15,512 nucleotides of DNA from JAKEGK01 sp050116575. Lineage in GTDB: Bacteria > Pseudomonadota > Gammaproteobacteria > SZUA-152. The stretch lies in the NCBI GenBank assembly GCA_050116575.1, contig JASFOJ010000115.1:1-15512 (forward strand), given 5' to 3'. Numbering within the stretch: position 1 is the stretch's first letter; every line of letters starts with the position of its first letter. Shown piece after piece: positions 6,015 to 14,955 of the stretch. Below the pieces are notes generated by a model. That model had not been told where the DNA came from, made no database searches, and worked only from the letters and a program-made list of their open reading frames with translations. A program made the translations under genes and the position numbers.

Positions 6015-8399
6015 ATGACAAAGAACAGAATTTATACGGTAGTACTGCTGGCCGTGTTGGCCGCAGTTGCCACCGAAAGCGCCGCGCAGACCGAACGGCA
6101 ATTGCCGGTTAAATACGTCGCGGTGGTGATGGATGGGCCATCGGAGCGCGCTGATTCCATTCGTGCCCTGTTTCTTGAAGAAATACGCACGGTGAATCGT
6201 GGCGAGTTTGATATCCGAGCACCGGCAGACTTGCAGCTTAAAGCCGACTGGACATTTGACGGGGTGCGCAAGGCACTCGACCGGGTACTAAAAGATAAAC
6301 GAACGGACATCGTGGTAACCCTGGGTGTATTGGCCTCGCATGCAGCCGCCCACCGTTCCAACCTGCCCAAACCGGTGGTCGCTCCCTTCGTTGCTGATCG
6401 TAAGGTGCAGGACATTCCCTATAAAGATGGCGCCAGTGGCAAGCAAAACTTTAGTTACGTTAGCCTGGATGTGGACATACCACGTGATCTTAAAGTATTT
6501 CATGACATTGTTTCTTTCTCGCGGCTGACGTTTTTGCTGGATGGCGCTTTTATGAAAGCAGTGCCGGGCGTATACCGGGAGGTGGTACGCGCGGCGAGGG
6601 AACTGGGCGTTCCCGTCACCCGGGTCGCCGTGGAAAGCTCTGCGGAAAAAACCCTGCAAGCTATTCCCGATGACACGCAGGCGGTTTACGTCGGTCCGCT
6701 GCCGCGATTGAATTCACAGGAATATGCAAAACTGGTTGCAGGTTTAATAAAACGTCGGTTGCCCAGTTTTGCGTTTTTTGGTAAGTCCGATGTTGAACGC
6801 GGCATTTTACTAGCCGCCGCGCCAGCACTTGAAATGGATCGGGTGGCCCGGCGCGTTGCGCTTAACGTGAGGCGCATATTGTTGGGAGAGAATCCACGCA
6901 CCATACCGGTGGCGTTTGCGCGCGGCGAAGGACTGACACTGAATATGCGTACAGCGCGTGCCATCGGGTTTTCTCCCAGCTGGCGTTTGCTGACCAGCGC
7001 CGAGCTTCTTTACGAAGAACAGCAAGCGCAGGGCACGTCACTGACGTTCAGTGAAGCGGTGCGCCAGGCCGTCGATCTTAATGTAAGCGTCCGTATTGCG
7101 CGGGCCAATGTGAGCGCCGGCAAGGAAAATATCCGCCGCGCGCGCTCCAACTTACTGCCACAGTTGAACCTTGCCGGTCAATACGTCGCAATCGAGGAAG
7201 ATGATGCCAGTGCGGTGCCGGGCCGGGCCCAACGAACCACCAGCGGTTCCATCACATTGGATCAGACGTTGTATTCGGAACCTGCGTGGGCGAACCTTGA
7301 TGTGCAAAAACAGCTACAGGTTGCCCGCGAACATGATCGTGAACAGGTGGAACTGGACATTGTATTGGAGACCGCTCAAGCCTATCTCAATGTGTTGCGC
7401 GCCAAAACCAACGAACGGCTTCAGAAAGATAATCTAAGGTTAACCCGTTCCAACCTGGAACTGGCGCAATCACGGCGGCGCATCGGTACCGCCGGACCCA
7501 GCGAGGTGTATCGCTGGCAGAGCGAGGTTGCCAATGCGCAGCGTATTGTGATTCAGGCACAGGCGCAGGTGCGCGTGACGGAGATCGCGTTGAACGCGTT
7601 GTTGCATCGTCCTCTCGAACAGCCGGTTGTCACCGTTGAAGTGGGGCTGGATGAACCGGACCTGGTTTCCAGTCAGCAACGCCTTTATGACATCATTGAT
7701 AACCCGGCGAGCTTTCAACTGCTGCGTGATTTTGTGGTGAAAGAAGGACTCGCCACGGTTCCGGAACTGCAAATACTGGACGCCCAAATTCGTGCCCAGG
7801 ACAGAACACTGACATCGGCACGGCGCGCCTACTGGCAACCGACAATCGGCCTGCGAGCCGACCGCACGGAGATCTTCAATCGTGGCGGCGCCCAGGGACC
7901 GCCGTTACCCGGCATTGATGACACAGAAAGTACCATAGCGCTGCAACTTTCAATACCGTTGTTTACCAGTGGCGCCCGCGGTGCGGACCGGGCACAGGCC
8001 AGTGAACAACTGATTGCCTTGCAGTTGCAACACCAGGCGGTGGCCGAGCAAGTGGAACAACGTATTCGTTCTGCCTTGTTCAGAACCCGCAGTGCACGAA
8101 CCGCGATTCGTTTATCGCGCGAAGCGGCGACCGCGGCACGAAGTAATCTTGACGTGGTGCGCGATGCTTACTCGCGTGGCACGGTTTCCATTCTCGACCT
8201 GTTGGACGCACAGAATGCCGCATTGGTGGCTGAACTGCGGGCAGCGACCAGCGTGTATGATTTTGTCAGCGAACTGATGCAAGTTGAACGCGCCGCGGCG
8301 CGCTTTGATTTTTTTCTCACACCTGAGGACCAGGCGGACTGGTTTACGCGCCTGGAACAGTATTTCGCGGAGCGCGGCGTGCCCGTGTCGAACCCATAG
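6015..8399 (+). CDS. Outer-membrane efflux protein with N-terminal ABC substrate-binding-like domain
   Basis: 794 residues from the ATG at 6015. That ATG opens a good signal peptide (MTKNRIYTVVLLAVLAAVAT, cleavage near ESAAQ). The ATG at 5943 would place 24 extra polar and basic residues before it. Residues about 30-330 resemble the ABC_sub_bind family: two alpha/beta lobes, with DIVVTLGVLASHAA, an internal linker, and the typical end LTLNMRTARAIGFSPSWRLL. Residues about 340-770 are a TolC/OEP domain, starting LTFSEAVRQAVDLNVSVRIA and containing both repeated halves of long helices, including ARSNLLPQLNLAGQY and RDAYSRGTVSILDLLDAQNA. A normal TolC-family protein is about 420-500 residues, so the N-terminal part is an added domain. 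It is first in a four-gene exporter operon and is presumably its outer-membrane channel. The front domain could sense or deliver cargo in the periplasm. Confidence 0.85.
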   Translation: MTKNRIYTVVLLAVLAAVATESAAQTERQLPVKYVAVVMDGPSERADSIRALFLEEIRTVNRGEFDIRAPADLQLKADWTFDGVRKALDRVLKDKRTDIVVTLGVLASHAAAHRSNLPKPVVAPFVADRKVQDIPYKDGASGKQNFSYVSLDVDIPRDLKVFHDIVSFSRLTFLLDGAFMKAVPGVYREVVRAARELGVPVTRVAVESSAEKTLQAIPDDTQAVYVGPLPRLNSQEYAKLVAGLIKRRLPSFAFFGKSDVERGILLAAAPALEMDRVARRVALNVRRILLGENPRTIPVAFARGEGLTLNMRTARAIGFSPSWRLLTSAELLYEEQQAQGTSLTFSEAVRQAVDLNVSVRIARANVSAGKENIRRARSNLLPQLNLAGQYVAIEEDDASAVPGRAQRTTSGSITLDQTLYSEPAWANLDVQKQLQVAREHDREQVELDIVLETAQAYLNVLRAKTNERLQKDNLRLTRSNLELAQSRRRIGTAGPSEVYRWQSEVANAQRIVIQAQAQVRVTEIALNALLHRPLEQPVVTVEVGLDEPDLVSSQQRLYDIIDNPASFQLLRDFVVKEGLATVPELQILDAQIRAQDRTLTSARRAYWQPTIGLRADRTEIFNRGGAQGPPLPGIDDTESTIALQLSIPLFTSGARGADRAQASEQLIALQLQHQAVAEQVEQRIRSALFRTRSARTAIRLSREAATAARSNLDVVRDAYSRGTVSILDLLDAQNAALVAELRAATSVYDFVSELMQVERAAARFDFFLTPEDQADWFTRLEQYFAERGVPVSNP

Positions 8400-8432
8400 C
8401 ATGCTACATCAATAGCAGGAGACGCAACGGCG

Positions 8433-9416
8433 ATGCAAATCAACAAAAAATGGACAACCATTGTGGTGCTGGCCGTATTGGCGGTGGTTGGTATTATTGT
8501 TTGGCAAAACGTCCAGCAACCGGAGTTACCACAAGGCATTGTGTCCGGCAATGGCCGCCTGGAGGCAACCGAGGTTGATATCACCACCAAATACCCCGGC
8601 CGTCTTGAGGCAGTACAGGCCAAGGAAGGGGATAACGTTAAAGCCGGACAGATACTGGCGCGCATGGAAGTGCGCGAACTGGAAGCCGAGTTGCGCCAAG
8701 CGCAAGCACAGGTCAAACAGGCACAGAAGCAACGCATTGCTGCCAATGCTTTTATCACCCAGCGTAAAAGCGAGGTTACGCTGGCTGAGAAAAACCTGGC
8801 GCGTTCACGCGAGCTTTATGAGAACCAGAATATTTCCATCGAACAACTGCAAAGCAGTGAGACGGTAGTGCAAACGGCACGGGCGGCCCTTGCCGCAGCA
8901 CGGGCCGAGCTGGCCAATACGGATGCGTTAATCGAGGCCGCCCAGGCGCGGGTTGAAACCGTGCGTACCCGCCGTGATGACAGCGTGCTTAAATCACCCA
9001 TTGGCGGACGGGTGTTGTACCGGCTGGCCGAACCGGGGGAAGTGTTACCCTCCGGCGGTAAGGTATTGACGGTGCTTAACCTGACAGATGCATCGATGAC
9101 GATTTTTCTTCCCACCAAGCAGGCTGGAAGACTGCGCATCAACGATGAAGCGCGCATGATATTGGACGCCATCCCCGAATACGTTATTCCGGCAAAAGTG
9201 TCATTTGTATCACCCGAAGCGCAGTTCACGCCCAAGGAAGTGGAAACCCGCACCGAACGTGAGAAACTGATGTTTCGCGTCAAGGTCCGGATAGATCCTG
9301 AATTACTCGCCAGGCATGCGGACATTATGAAAACCGGCGTACCGGGAACCACTTATGTGCGGCTTGGTGCGGATGTTGTTTGGCCGGAAAAACTGCAAGT
9401 GCACCTGCCACCATGA
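8433..9416 (+). CDS. HlyD-family periplasmic adaptor protein, YhiI-like
   Basis: 327 residues. An N-terminal anchor (about 8-24) is followed by the first lipoyl half (GNGRLEATEVDITTKYPGRL and EAVQAKEGDNVKAGQILARM, about 40-78). A long coiled-coil hairpin rich in Ala, Gln, Arg and Glu covers about 80-185. Then come the second lipoyl half, SPIGGRVLYRLAEPGEVLPS, and a beta-barrel domain, ending LQVHLPP. This is the membrane-fusion protein layout, and it resembles E. coli YhiI/YbhG, whose genes also sit beside an RbbA/YbhF-type ATPase. It would link the inner-membrane ABC complex to the TolC-fusion protein encoded 33 bp upstream. AGGAG lies 11 nt before the ATG, rather far. Its stop overlaps the next start as ATGA (9413-9416). 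Confidence 0.9.
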   Translation: MQINKKWTTIVVLAVLAVVGIIVWQNVQQPELPQGIVSGNGRLEATEVDITTKYPGRLEAVQAKEGDNVKAGQILARMEVRELEAELRQAQAQVKQAQKQRIAANAFITQRKSEVTLAEKNLARSRELYENQNISIEQLQSSETVVQTARAALAAARAELANTDALIEAAQARVETVRTRRDDSVLKSPIGGRVLYRLAEPGEVLPSGGKVLTVLNLTDASMTIFLPTKQAGRLRINDEARMILDAIPEYVIPAKVSFVSPEAQFTPKEVETRTEREKLMFRVKVRIDPELLARHADIMKTGVPGTTYVRLGADVVWPEKLQVHLPP

Positions 9417-12214
9417 GTAAACAGCAAGAATATGTTGCTCGAGTAGCCGGCATAAACCATCGCTATGGAAAAACCCAGGCACTCAAGGACATTAATCTCG
9501 ACATTCCTGCCGGTTGCCGCGTGGGATTGATCGGGCCGGACGGGGTAGGGAAGTCCAGCCTGCTGTCGCTCATCGCTGGCGCTCGCCGCATTCAGCAAGG
9601 CAGCGTTGACGTGTTTGGCGGCAATATGCGACATAGCCGCTACCGCACCGTGGTTTCTCCGCGCATTGCCTTCATGCCACAGGGGCTGGGCCGTAACCTG
9701 TATCCCACGCTGTCGGTATTTGACAATGTCGATTACTTCGGAAGATTGTTCGGCCAGGCAAAGGCAGAACGCGCACATCGCATAAAAGATCTATTGCACA
9801 GTACCGGGCTTGCGCCTTTCAGTGAACGGCCGGCCGCTAAATTATCCGGTGGTATGAAGCAGAAACTGGGATTGTGTTGCGCACTGATACATGATCCTGA
9901 TCTGTTGATTCTTGACGAACCCACCACCGGTGTCGATCCCTTATCGCGCCGCCAATTCTGGGAGTTAATCGACCGCATACGCGCACGCCGAGCGGGCATG
10001 AGCGTGATTGTTGCCACCGCCTATATGGAAGAGGCCGAGCGTTTCGACTGGCTGGTGGCAATGAACGATGGCCAGGTGCTGGACACCGGCACGCCGAAAG
10101 AACTCATGACGCGCACGGCCACCAATAATCTTGATGCCGCTTTTATCCAGTTATTACCGGAAGCGTCGCGCGCCGGCCATCACGTCGTCACCGTACCACC
10201 ACGCAAAGCGGACATCGGTGGCGTACCGGCCATTGAGGCCGAGGGACTGACCATGCGTTTTGGCAACTTCACCGCGGTTGACGGGGTAAGCTTTCGCATT
10301 GAACGCGGCGAGATCTTCGGCTTTCTCGGTTCCAACGGCTGCGGCAAGACCACCACCATGAAAATGCTCACCGGTCTGCTGTCGCCCAGCGCCGGCAATG
10401 CCAGGTTGTTCGGACAGTCCGTTGACCCACGCGACCTTGCAACCCGCAAACGCGTGGGTTATATGACCCAGGCATTTTCCCTGTATGCAGAACTGACCGT
10501 GCAACAGAACCTGGTACTACATGCCCGCCTGTTTCATTTGCCGCACGAGCAGGTCACACCACGCACCCGAGAATTGACCGAACGCTTTGGCCTGGGAGGG
10601 TACTCCGATAACCTGGCCGCTTCGCTGCCCCTGGGCATCCGTCAGCGTCTGTCCCTTGCCGTTGCCATGGTGCACAAACCGGAAATGTTGATCCTTGATG
10701 AGCCCACATCAGGCGTCGACCCGGTGGCGCGCGATCAATTCTGGGAACTGTTGCTGGATATTGCGCGCCATCAAGGGGTAACGATTTTTATCTCCACGCA
10801 CTTTATGAATGAGGCTGAGCGTTGCGACCGTATTTCCCTCATGCACGCCGGTAAGGTATTGGCCAGCGACACGCCCAAAGCACTGAAACAGTCACGAGGC
10901 GTAGCAAGCCTGGAACAAGCGTTCATTGGCTATCTCGAAGATGCGACGGGAAAAGAATCACAACAACCAACAACACAAGCAACATCTTCAGAATCCCATA
11001 AAACACGGTCAAGTAAAACAACGTCCCATAAAACAACGTCCCATAAAACAGAGCCCCACAAAGAGCCTCACAAAGCACGCCCAGGCAGCGGCTTTCGTTT
11101 CTTACGATTGTTCGGGGTAGCACGACGTGAGTCAATCGAGCTATGGCGTGATCCCATCCGCCTCACGTTCGCGCTGTTTGGTTCGGTTTTACTGATGTTC
11201 CTGTTGAGTTATGGCATGACGTTTGACGTCAACAACCTGCGCTTTGCCGCGCTCGATCGCGATCAAACACCCGAGAGTCGCGACTATATCCAGAACATCG
11301 CCGGCTCGCGCTACTTTATCGAACGAGCGCCGCTTTTTAGCCAGGATGAGCTTGACCGGCGAATGCGAAACGGCAAATTGAGTCTCGCCATCGAGATTCC
11401 ATCCGGCTATGGCCGTGACCTCAGGCGTGGCCGCTCGCCGGAAGTGGGTATGTGGATTGATGGCGCCATGCCGTTTCGTGCCGAGACCATTCGGGGTTAT
11501 GTACAGGGACTGCACTATCAATACCTCACTGATCTTGCCACGCGCAACGGTGTAACATCACCCCTAGCAGCCGCCGGCATAGAAGCCCGCTATCGTTATA
11601 ACCAGGACTTCGAGAGCTTCAACGCCATGGTGCCCGGCACCATGGCCATACTGCTGGTGCTGGTGCCGGCGATGTTGACCGCCCTCGGCGTGGTGCGCGA
11701 AAAAGAACTGGGTTCCATCACTAATCTCTACGTCACACCCATCACCCGGCTGGAGTTCCTGCTCGGCAAGCAGCTGCCCTATGTGATCATCAGCATGATT
11801 GGTTTTTTCGGCTTAATGGCATTGTCAGTGACTTTGTTTGGTGTGACGTTCAAGGGCAGTTTCGCTGCCATGACCCTCGGTACGCTGCTCTATGTTACCG
11901 CCACCAGTGGCCTCGGCTTGTTAATGTCTACCTTTACCCGTTCGCAGGTGGCGGCCATATTTGGTACGGCCATCGCCACCATGACACCGGTCTTCTCCTT
12001 CTGCGGACTTAGTTCCTCGGTGTCTGCGCTGGAGGGTGGGGCGGCGGTGTTCTCCAAAATTTATCCCGCCACCCACTACCTGGTTATCAGCAGGGGCACG
12101 TTTAGCAAGGCACTGGGTTTTAACGACCTCAGTGACCGGTTTGTCGCGATAGCACTTTTTATTCTGGCGATTATCGCGATCTCTGCATTGCTACTGCCCA
12201 AGCAGGAGAAATGA
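9413..12214 (+). CDS. RbbA/YhiH-like fused ABC transporter: two ATPase domains plus permease
   Basis: 933 residues from the ATG at 9413, close to E. coli RbbA (about 911). An in-frame ATG at 9380 is less likely. ATPase 1 has Walker A GPDGVGKSS (about 41-49), signature LSGGMKQKL (from 144) and Walker B LLILDEPTTG (from 164), but TAY (202-204) replaces the H-loop His. ATPase 2 has Walker A GSNGCGKTT (306-314) and Walker B MLILDEPTSG (from 425) with a real H-loop His (463), but LPLGIRQ replaces LSGGQ (from 405). A repetitive Lys/His/Ser/Thr linker (about 528-555) leads to an ABC-2 permease part with one helix near 583-602, a periplasmic loop, and about five helices from 735 to the end. It is coupled by overlaps to the adaptor gene before it and the permease gene after it. 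RbbA has been reported as ribosome-associated. Here the operon argues for export. Confidence 0.92.
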   Translation: MSKQQEYVARVAGINHRYGKTQALKDINLDIPAGCRVGLIGPDGVGKSSLLSLIAGARRIQQGSVDVFGGNMRHSRYRTVVSPRIAFMPQGLGRNLYPTLSVFDNVDYFGRLFGQAKAERAHRIKDLLHSTGLAPFSERPAAKLSGGMKQKLGLCCALIHDPDLLILDEPTTGVDPLSRRQFWELIDRIRARRAGMSVIVATAYMEEAERFDWLVAMNDGQVLDTGTPKELMTRTATNNLDAAFIQLLPEASRAGHHVVTVPPRKADIGGVPAIEAEGLTMRFGNFTAVDGVSFRIERGEIFGFLGSNGCGKTTTMKMLTGLLSPSAGNARLFGQSVDPRDLATRKRVGYMTQAFSLYAELTVQQNLVLHARLFHLPHEQVTPRTRELTERFGLGGYSDNLAASLPLGIRQRLSLAVAMVHKPEMLILDEPTSGVDPVARDQFWELLLDIARHQGVTIFISTHFMNEAERCDRISLMHAGKVLASDTPKALKQSRGVASLEQAFIGYLEDATGKESQQPTTQATSSESHKTRSSKTTSHKTTSHKTEPHKEPHKARPGSGFRFLRLFGVARRESIELWRDPIRLTFALFGSVLLMFLLSYGMTFDVNNLRFAALDRDQTPESRDYIQNIAGSRYFIERAPLFSQDELDRRMRNGKLSLAIEIPSGYGRDLRRGRSPEVGMWIDGAMPFRAETIRGYVQGLHYQYLTDLATRNGVTSPLAAAGIEARYRYNQDFESFNAMVPGTMAILLVLVPAMLTALGVVREKELGSITNLYVTPITRLEFLLGKQLPYVIISMIGFFGLMALSVTLFGVTFKGSFAAMTLGTLLYVTATSGLGLLMSTFTRSQVAAIFGTAIATMTPVFSFCGLSSSVSALEGGAAVFSKIYPATHYLVISRGTFSKALGFNDLSDRFVAIALFILAIIAISALLLPKQEK
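10994..11068 (+). repeat. 15-nt tandem repeat encoding a basic linker
   Basis: Five consecutive 15-nt units start at 10994, 11009, 11024, 11039 and 11054. The third and fourth begin TCCCATAAAACA and are nearly identical; the outer ones have drifted. In frame they encode SHKTR, SSKTT, SHKTT, SHKTE, PHKEP. They lie exactly between the second ATPase domain and the permease part of the RbbA-like protein. The reading frame is preserved because the period is a multiple of three. Confidence 0.85.
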
Positions 12215-12216
12215 CC

Positions 12217-13338
12217 ATGGGCCGCCTGGCGAATATTCTGCAACTAGGGGTGAAGGAGATGCGCAGCCTGTGGTTCGACAAAGTACTGCTGATCTTCCTG
12301 ATCTGGTCATTCTCCCTGGGTCTCTACGAGGCCGCCAACAGTCAATCCACCGAATTGCGCAATGCCTCGGTAGCGATCGTGGATGAGGACCAATCGCCAT
12401 TGTCGCAGCGCCTCATCGGCGCGCTGCGCCCACCCGAGTTCCTGCCACCCAAGCTGATTCAGCTCGCGGACGTTGATCCCGGTCTCGACGATGGACTGTA
12501 TACGTTTACTTTACATATACCGGCCGGTTTTCAGCGCGACGTACTGGCCGGGCACCAGCCGACGGTCCAGCTCAATATCGACGCCACGCGCATGAACGAG
12601 GCCTTTATCGGCGCGGGCTATATTCAAAATATCTTTATCGATGAGGTGAGTCGTTTTGTCCAGGGATATAGCGGCGAGATGGCGTTACCGGTGAAATTAA
12701 TCACACGCATGAAGTTCAATCCCAACCTCAATGGCGTCTGGTTCTACGGCGCCATGGAACTAGTCAACAACATTACCTTCCTGTCGATCATCCTGGCCGG
12801 CGCCGCCCTGATCCGCGAGCGTGAACACGGCACCATCGAGCATCTGCTGGTGATGCCACTCACGCCGTTTCAAATCATGGCCGCCAAGGTCTGGTCTAAC
12901 GGCGCGGTGGTGCTAGTGGTGGCGGCACTGTCACTGTGGATTGTCGTGCAGGGCGCACTTGCCATGCCCGTCGCCGGTTCAGTGCCGCTGTTCCTCATCG
13001 CCGCCATGTTGCACCTGTTCTCAACGACCGCGCTGGGTATCCTGCTGGCAACACTCACCCGTTCCATGCCGCAGTTTGCGCTGCTGATGATTCTTGTAGT
13101 GGTACCGCTTAATATGCTATCCGGCGCCAGCGCACCACCGGAAAGCATGCCCATTGGCGTGCAGATGATTATGATGGCAGCACCGACAACGCACTTTGTG
13201 AGCCTCGCCCAGGCGATTCTGTTTCGCGGGGCGGGGATTGCGGTGGTGTGGCCGCAATTGCTGGCGATTGGTGCTATTGGTGCTGCTTTCTTTTTGATTG
13301 CCTTGGTGCGGTTTCGGAAGTCTATTGCGCTTACTTGA
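12217..13338 (+). CDS. ABC-2 type permease, YhhJ-like
   Basis: 373 residues from the ATG at 12217, which has AGGAG 8 nt upstream. The ATG at 12211, overlapping the previous stop as ATGA, would add only two residues but leave 2 nt to the AGGAG. One N-terminal helix (about 22-40, VLLIFLIWSFSLGLYEAA) is followed by a periplasmic domain of about 130 residues (VAIVDEDQSPLSQRLIGALR onward). Five helices from about 180 to 370 include the conserved ABC-2 signature REREHGTIEHLLVMPLTPFQ. Length and motif order match the E. coli YhhJ/YbhR/YbhS kind, the second transmembrane half beside RbbA/YbhF. It likely pairs with the permease part of the preceding protein to form the membrane channel. It is last in the operon. 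I see no clear terminator in the 122 bp before the convergent integrase gene. Confidence 0.9.
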   Translation: MGRLANILQLGVKEMRSLWFDKVLLIFLIWSFSLGLYEAANSQSTELRNASVAIVDEDQSPLSQRLIGALRPPEFLPPKLIQLADVDPGLDDGLYTFTLHIPAGFQRDVLAGHQPTVQLNIDATRMNEAFIGAGYIQNIFIDEVSRFVQGYSGEMALPVKLITRMKFNPNLNGVWFYGAMELVNNITFLSIILAGAALIREREHGTIEHLLVMPLTPFQIMAAKVWSNGAVVLVVAALSLWIVVQGALAMPVAGSVPLFLIAAMLHLFSTTALGILLATLTRSMPQFALLMILVVVPLNMLSGASAPPESMPIGVQMIMMAAPTTHFVSLAQAILFRGAGIAVVWPQLLAIGAIGAAFFLIALVRFRKSIALT

Positions 13339-13460
13339 GTGCATCTCAGTTTGGAAAATAACTAACGTCATTCAGGATCCTAAAACAAATCCCACCGGGT
13401 TCTTATAGCGAAGGAGGCTGCCCTGCAGGCGATATCCCTGAGTCTGCATGACTTCCCATG

Positions 13461-14903
13461 CTAAGATTCATCTGACTCGTCAGAAGACACGGGGCCAGTA
13501 TCCAATAAATCAAAGGGGCTTGTCACGCTCACGCCGGGTTTGTTTAAAACATGGGTGTAGATCATCGTTGTGGATACATCCGCGTGACCTAACAACTCCT
13601 GCACGGTCCTGATATCACTACCATTTTCCAGTAAATGCGTAGCAAACGAATGACGTAACGCGTGACAGTTGATCTTCTTGTTGATTCCTGCTTTTTTACC
13701 AGCCTTTTTAATTTGGCGCTGTAGGCAGGTTTCATAAATATGATGGCGACGGACTTTGTTGCTTCGTGGGTCCACTGATAGCTTCGAAGCAGGGAATAAA
13801 TATTGCCAACCCAACTCCTTCGCTGCATTAGGATACTTCCGGGATAACGCATAGGGCAGATAAACTTCGCCAACTCCTTCCTTGAGGTCATTTTGATGGA
13901 TCTTTTCAACATACTGTATTTGCTTTTTTAAGGCTTTGACCAGCCGCTTAGGTAAAGGTACAACCCGGTCTTTATTTCCCTTGGCATTGCGAACAATGAT
14001 CTGGCTGTAGTCAAAGTCGATATCCTGTATTCGTAATCGGATGCACTCTATCAGCCGCAGGCCGCTTGCATACAGCAAATGCGCCATCAACCGATACGTA
14101 TCATTATTAATCGCCGAGAACAAACGTGCAATCTCAGCAGGTGACAGCACGACGGGTAGTCGCCTGGGTTTATTGGAGTGAGTAAAATGCCCAAAGTCGC
14201 CGAGTTCAATCTTCAAAACAAATTTATAAAAAAACACAAGAGCGCAAAGTGCTTGCCCTTGGGTGCTGCTTGAAACCTGGCGCTTGATCACGAGGTATTC
14301 CAAAAATGACGCCACCGCTGAGCCATCGAGTTCAGCTGGATCTTTCATCGAGTGAAAAATCAAATAACGGGCAACCCATCTCTCATAAGCGTGTTCAGTG
14401 CGGATGGAATAATTCTTGATCCGAATTTCGGTAATAAGCCTTGCAAAGTAATCCGGGTAACTCGACTGTGCTTTCTGGACCAAACGATCATCAGAAGTAG
14501 AAAGAGCAGTGTTTTCTTTGTTTGACTGATGGGGGTCGGCCGGGCGGTGGTAATCGCGTGCGACCGTAGCATGTGAATTAGGCAGTTGAGAGGCTGAATC
14601 CATCCAATAGCCCCAGGGAAAATCCTTTGCCCAATCTGACCGAACTATATCAGTAAACAATATCTTCAGTGCTTCAACAATCTGTTTAAATTGCCAATCA
14701 GCCAGACGATGATTCCTGCCGGCCTCCTGAAGATAATTTTCCATAGTGTCACGGGTGTGTTGCGAAAGACGGCTGGAAGGATTCGCTTTAATATATTCTT
14801 CTACACGCTTTACGTACCAGCGAACAACCTTGTGTGGAACGTTGTAACTTTTTGTTTTAGCGATATAAATTTCCCAAAATCCCTCAATCGATTCCCTTTG
14901 CAT
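13461..14903 (-). CDS. intI: Integron integrase (IntI-type tyrosine recombinase) with long N-terminal extension
   Basis: 480 residues. The catalytic set is complete: Arg in LLYASGLRLIE (R283), Lys in KGNKDR (K311), HALRHSF (H414, R417), LLGH (H440) and Tyr in MIYTHVL (Y449). The IntI-specific extra segment is present (VYLPYALSRKYPNAAKELGW, about 347-366), as is the typical end NKPGVSVTSPFDLL. These separate IntI from XerC/D and phage integrases. The SAM-like core-binding domain starts near 148 (SYPDYFARLITEIRIKNYSI). The first ~145 residues are extra compared with the ~320-340 residues of class 1 IntI. They include a second helical stretch, WQFKQIVEALKILFTDIVRS, as seen in some long environmental IntI. 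AAAGGA stands 8 nt before the ATG. The gene is convergent with the exporter operon and points away from the attI side, as in integrons. Confidence 0.93.
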   Translation of the reverse strand: MQRESIEGFWEIYIAKTKSYNVPHKVVRWYVKRVEEYIKANPSSRLSQHTRDTMENYLQEAGRNHRLADWQFKQIVEALKILFTDIVRSDWAKDFPWGYWMDSASQLPNSHATVARDYHRPADPHQSNKENTALSTSDDRLVQKAQSSYPDYFARLITEIRIKNYSIRTEHAYERWVARYLIFHSMKDPAELDGSAVASFLEYLVIKRQVSSSTQGQALCALVFFYKFVLKIELGDFGHFTHSNKPRRLPVVLSPAEIARLFSAINNDTYRLMAHLLYASGLRLIECIRLRIQDIDFDYSQIIVRNAKGNKDRVVPLPKRLVKALKKQIQYVEKIHQNDLKEGVGEVYLPYALSRKYPNAAKELGWQYLFPASKLSVDPRSNKVRRHHIYETCLQRQIKKAGKKAGINKKINCHALRHSFATHLLENGSDIRTVQELLGHADVSTTMIYTHVLNKPGVSVTSPFDLLDTGPVSSDESDES

Positions 14904-14955
14904 GATCTATTTCCTTTACTAATCTTTTGGTTGTTATATGTCCAATTGTGATTAA

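Noticed and set aside
9380..9412. Upstream ATG as the start of the RbbA-like gene
   Set aside because: It would give a 37-bp overlap with the adaptor gene. The ATG at 9413 gives the usual ATGA junction and a family-like N-terminus.
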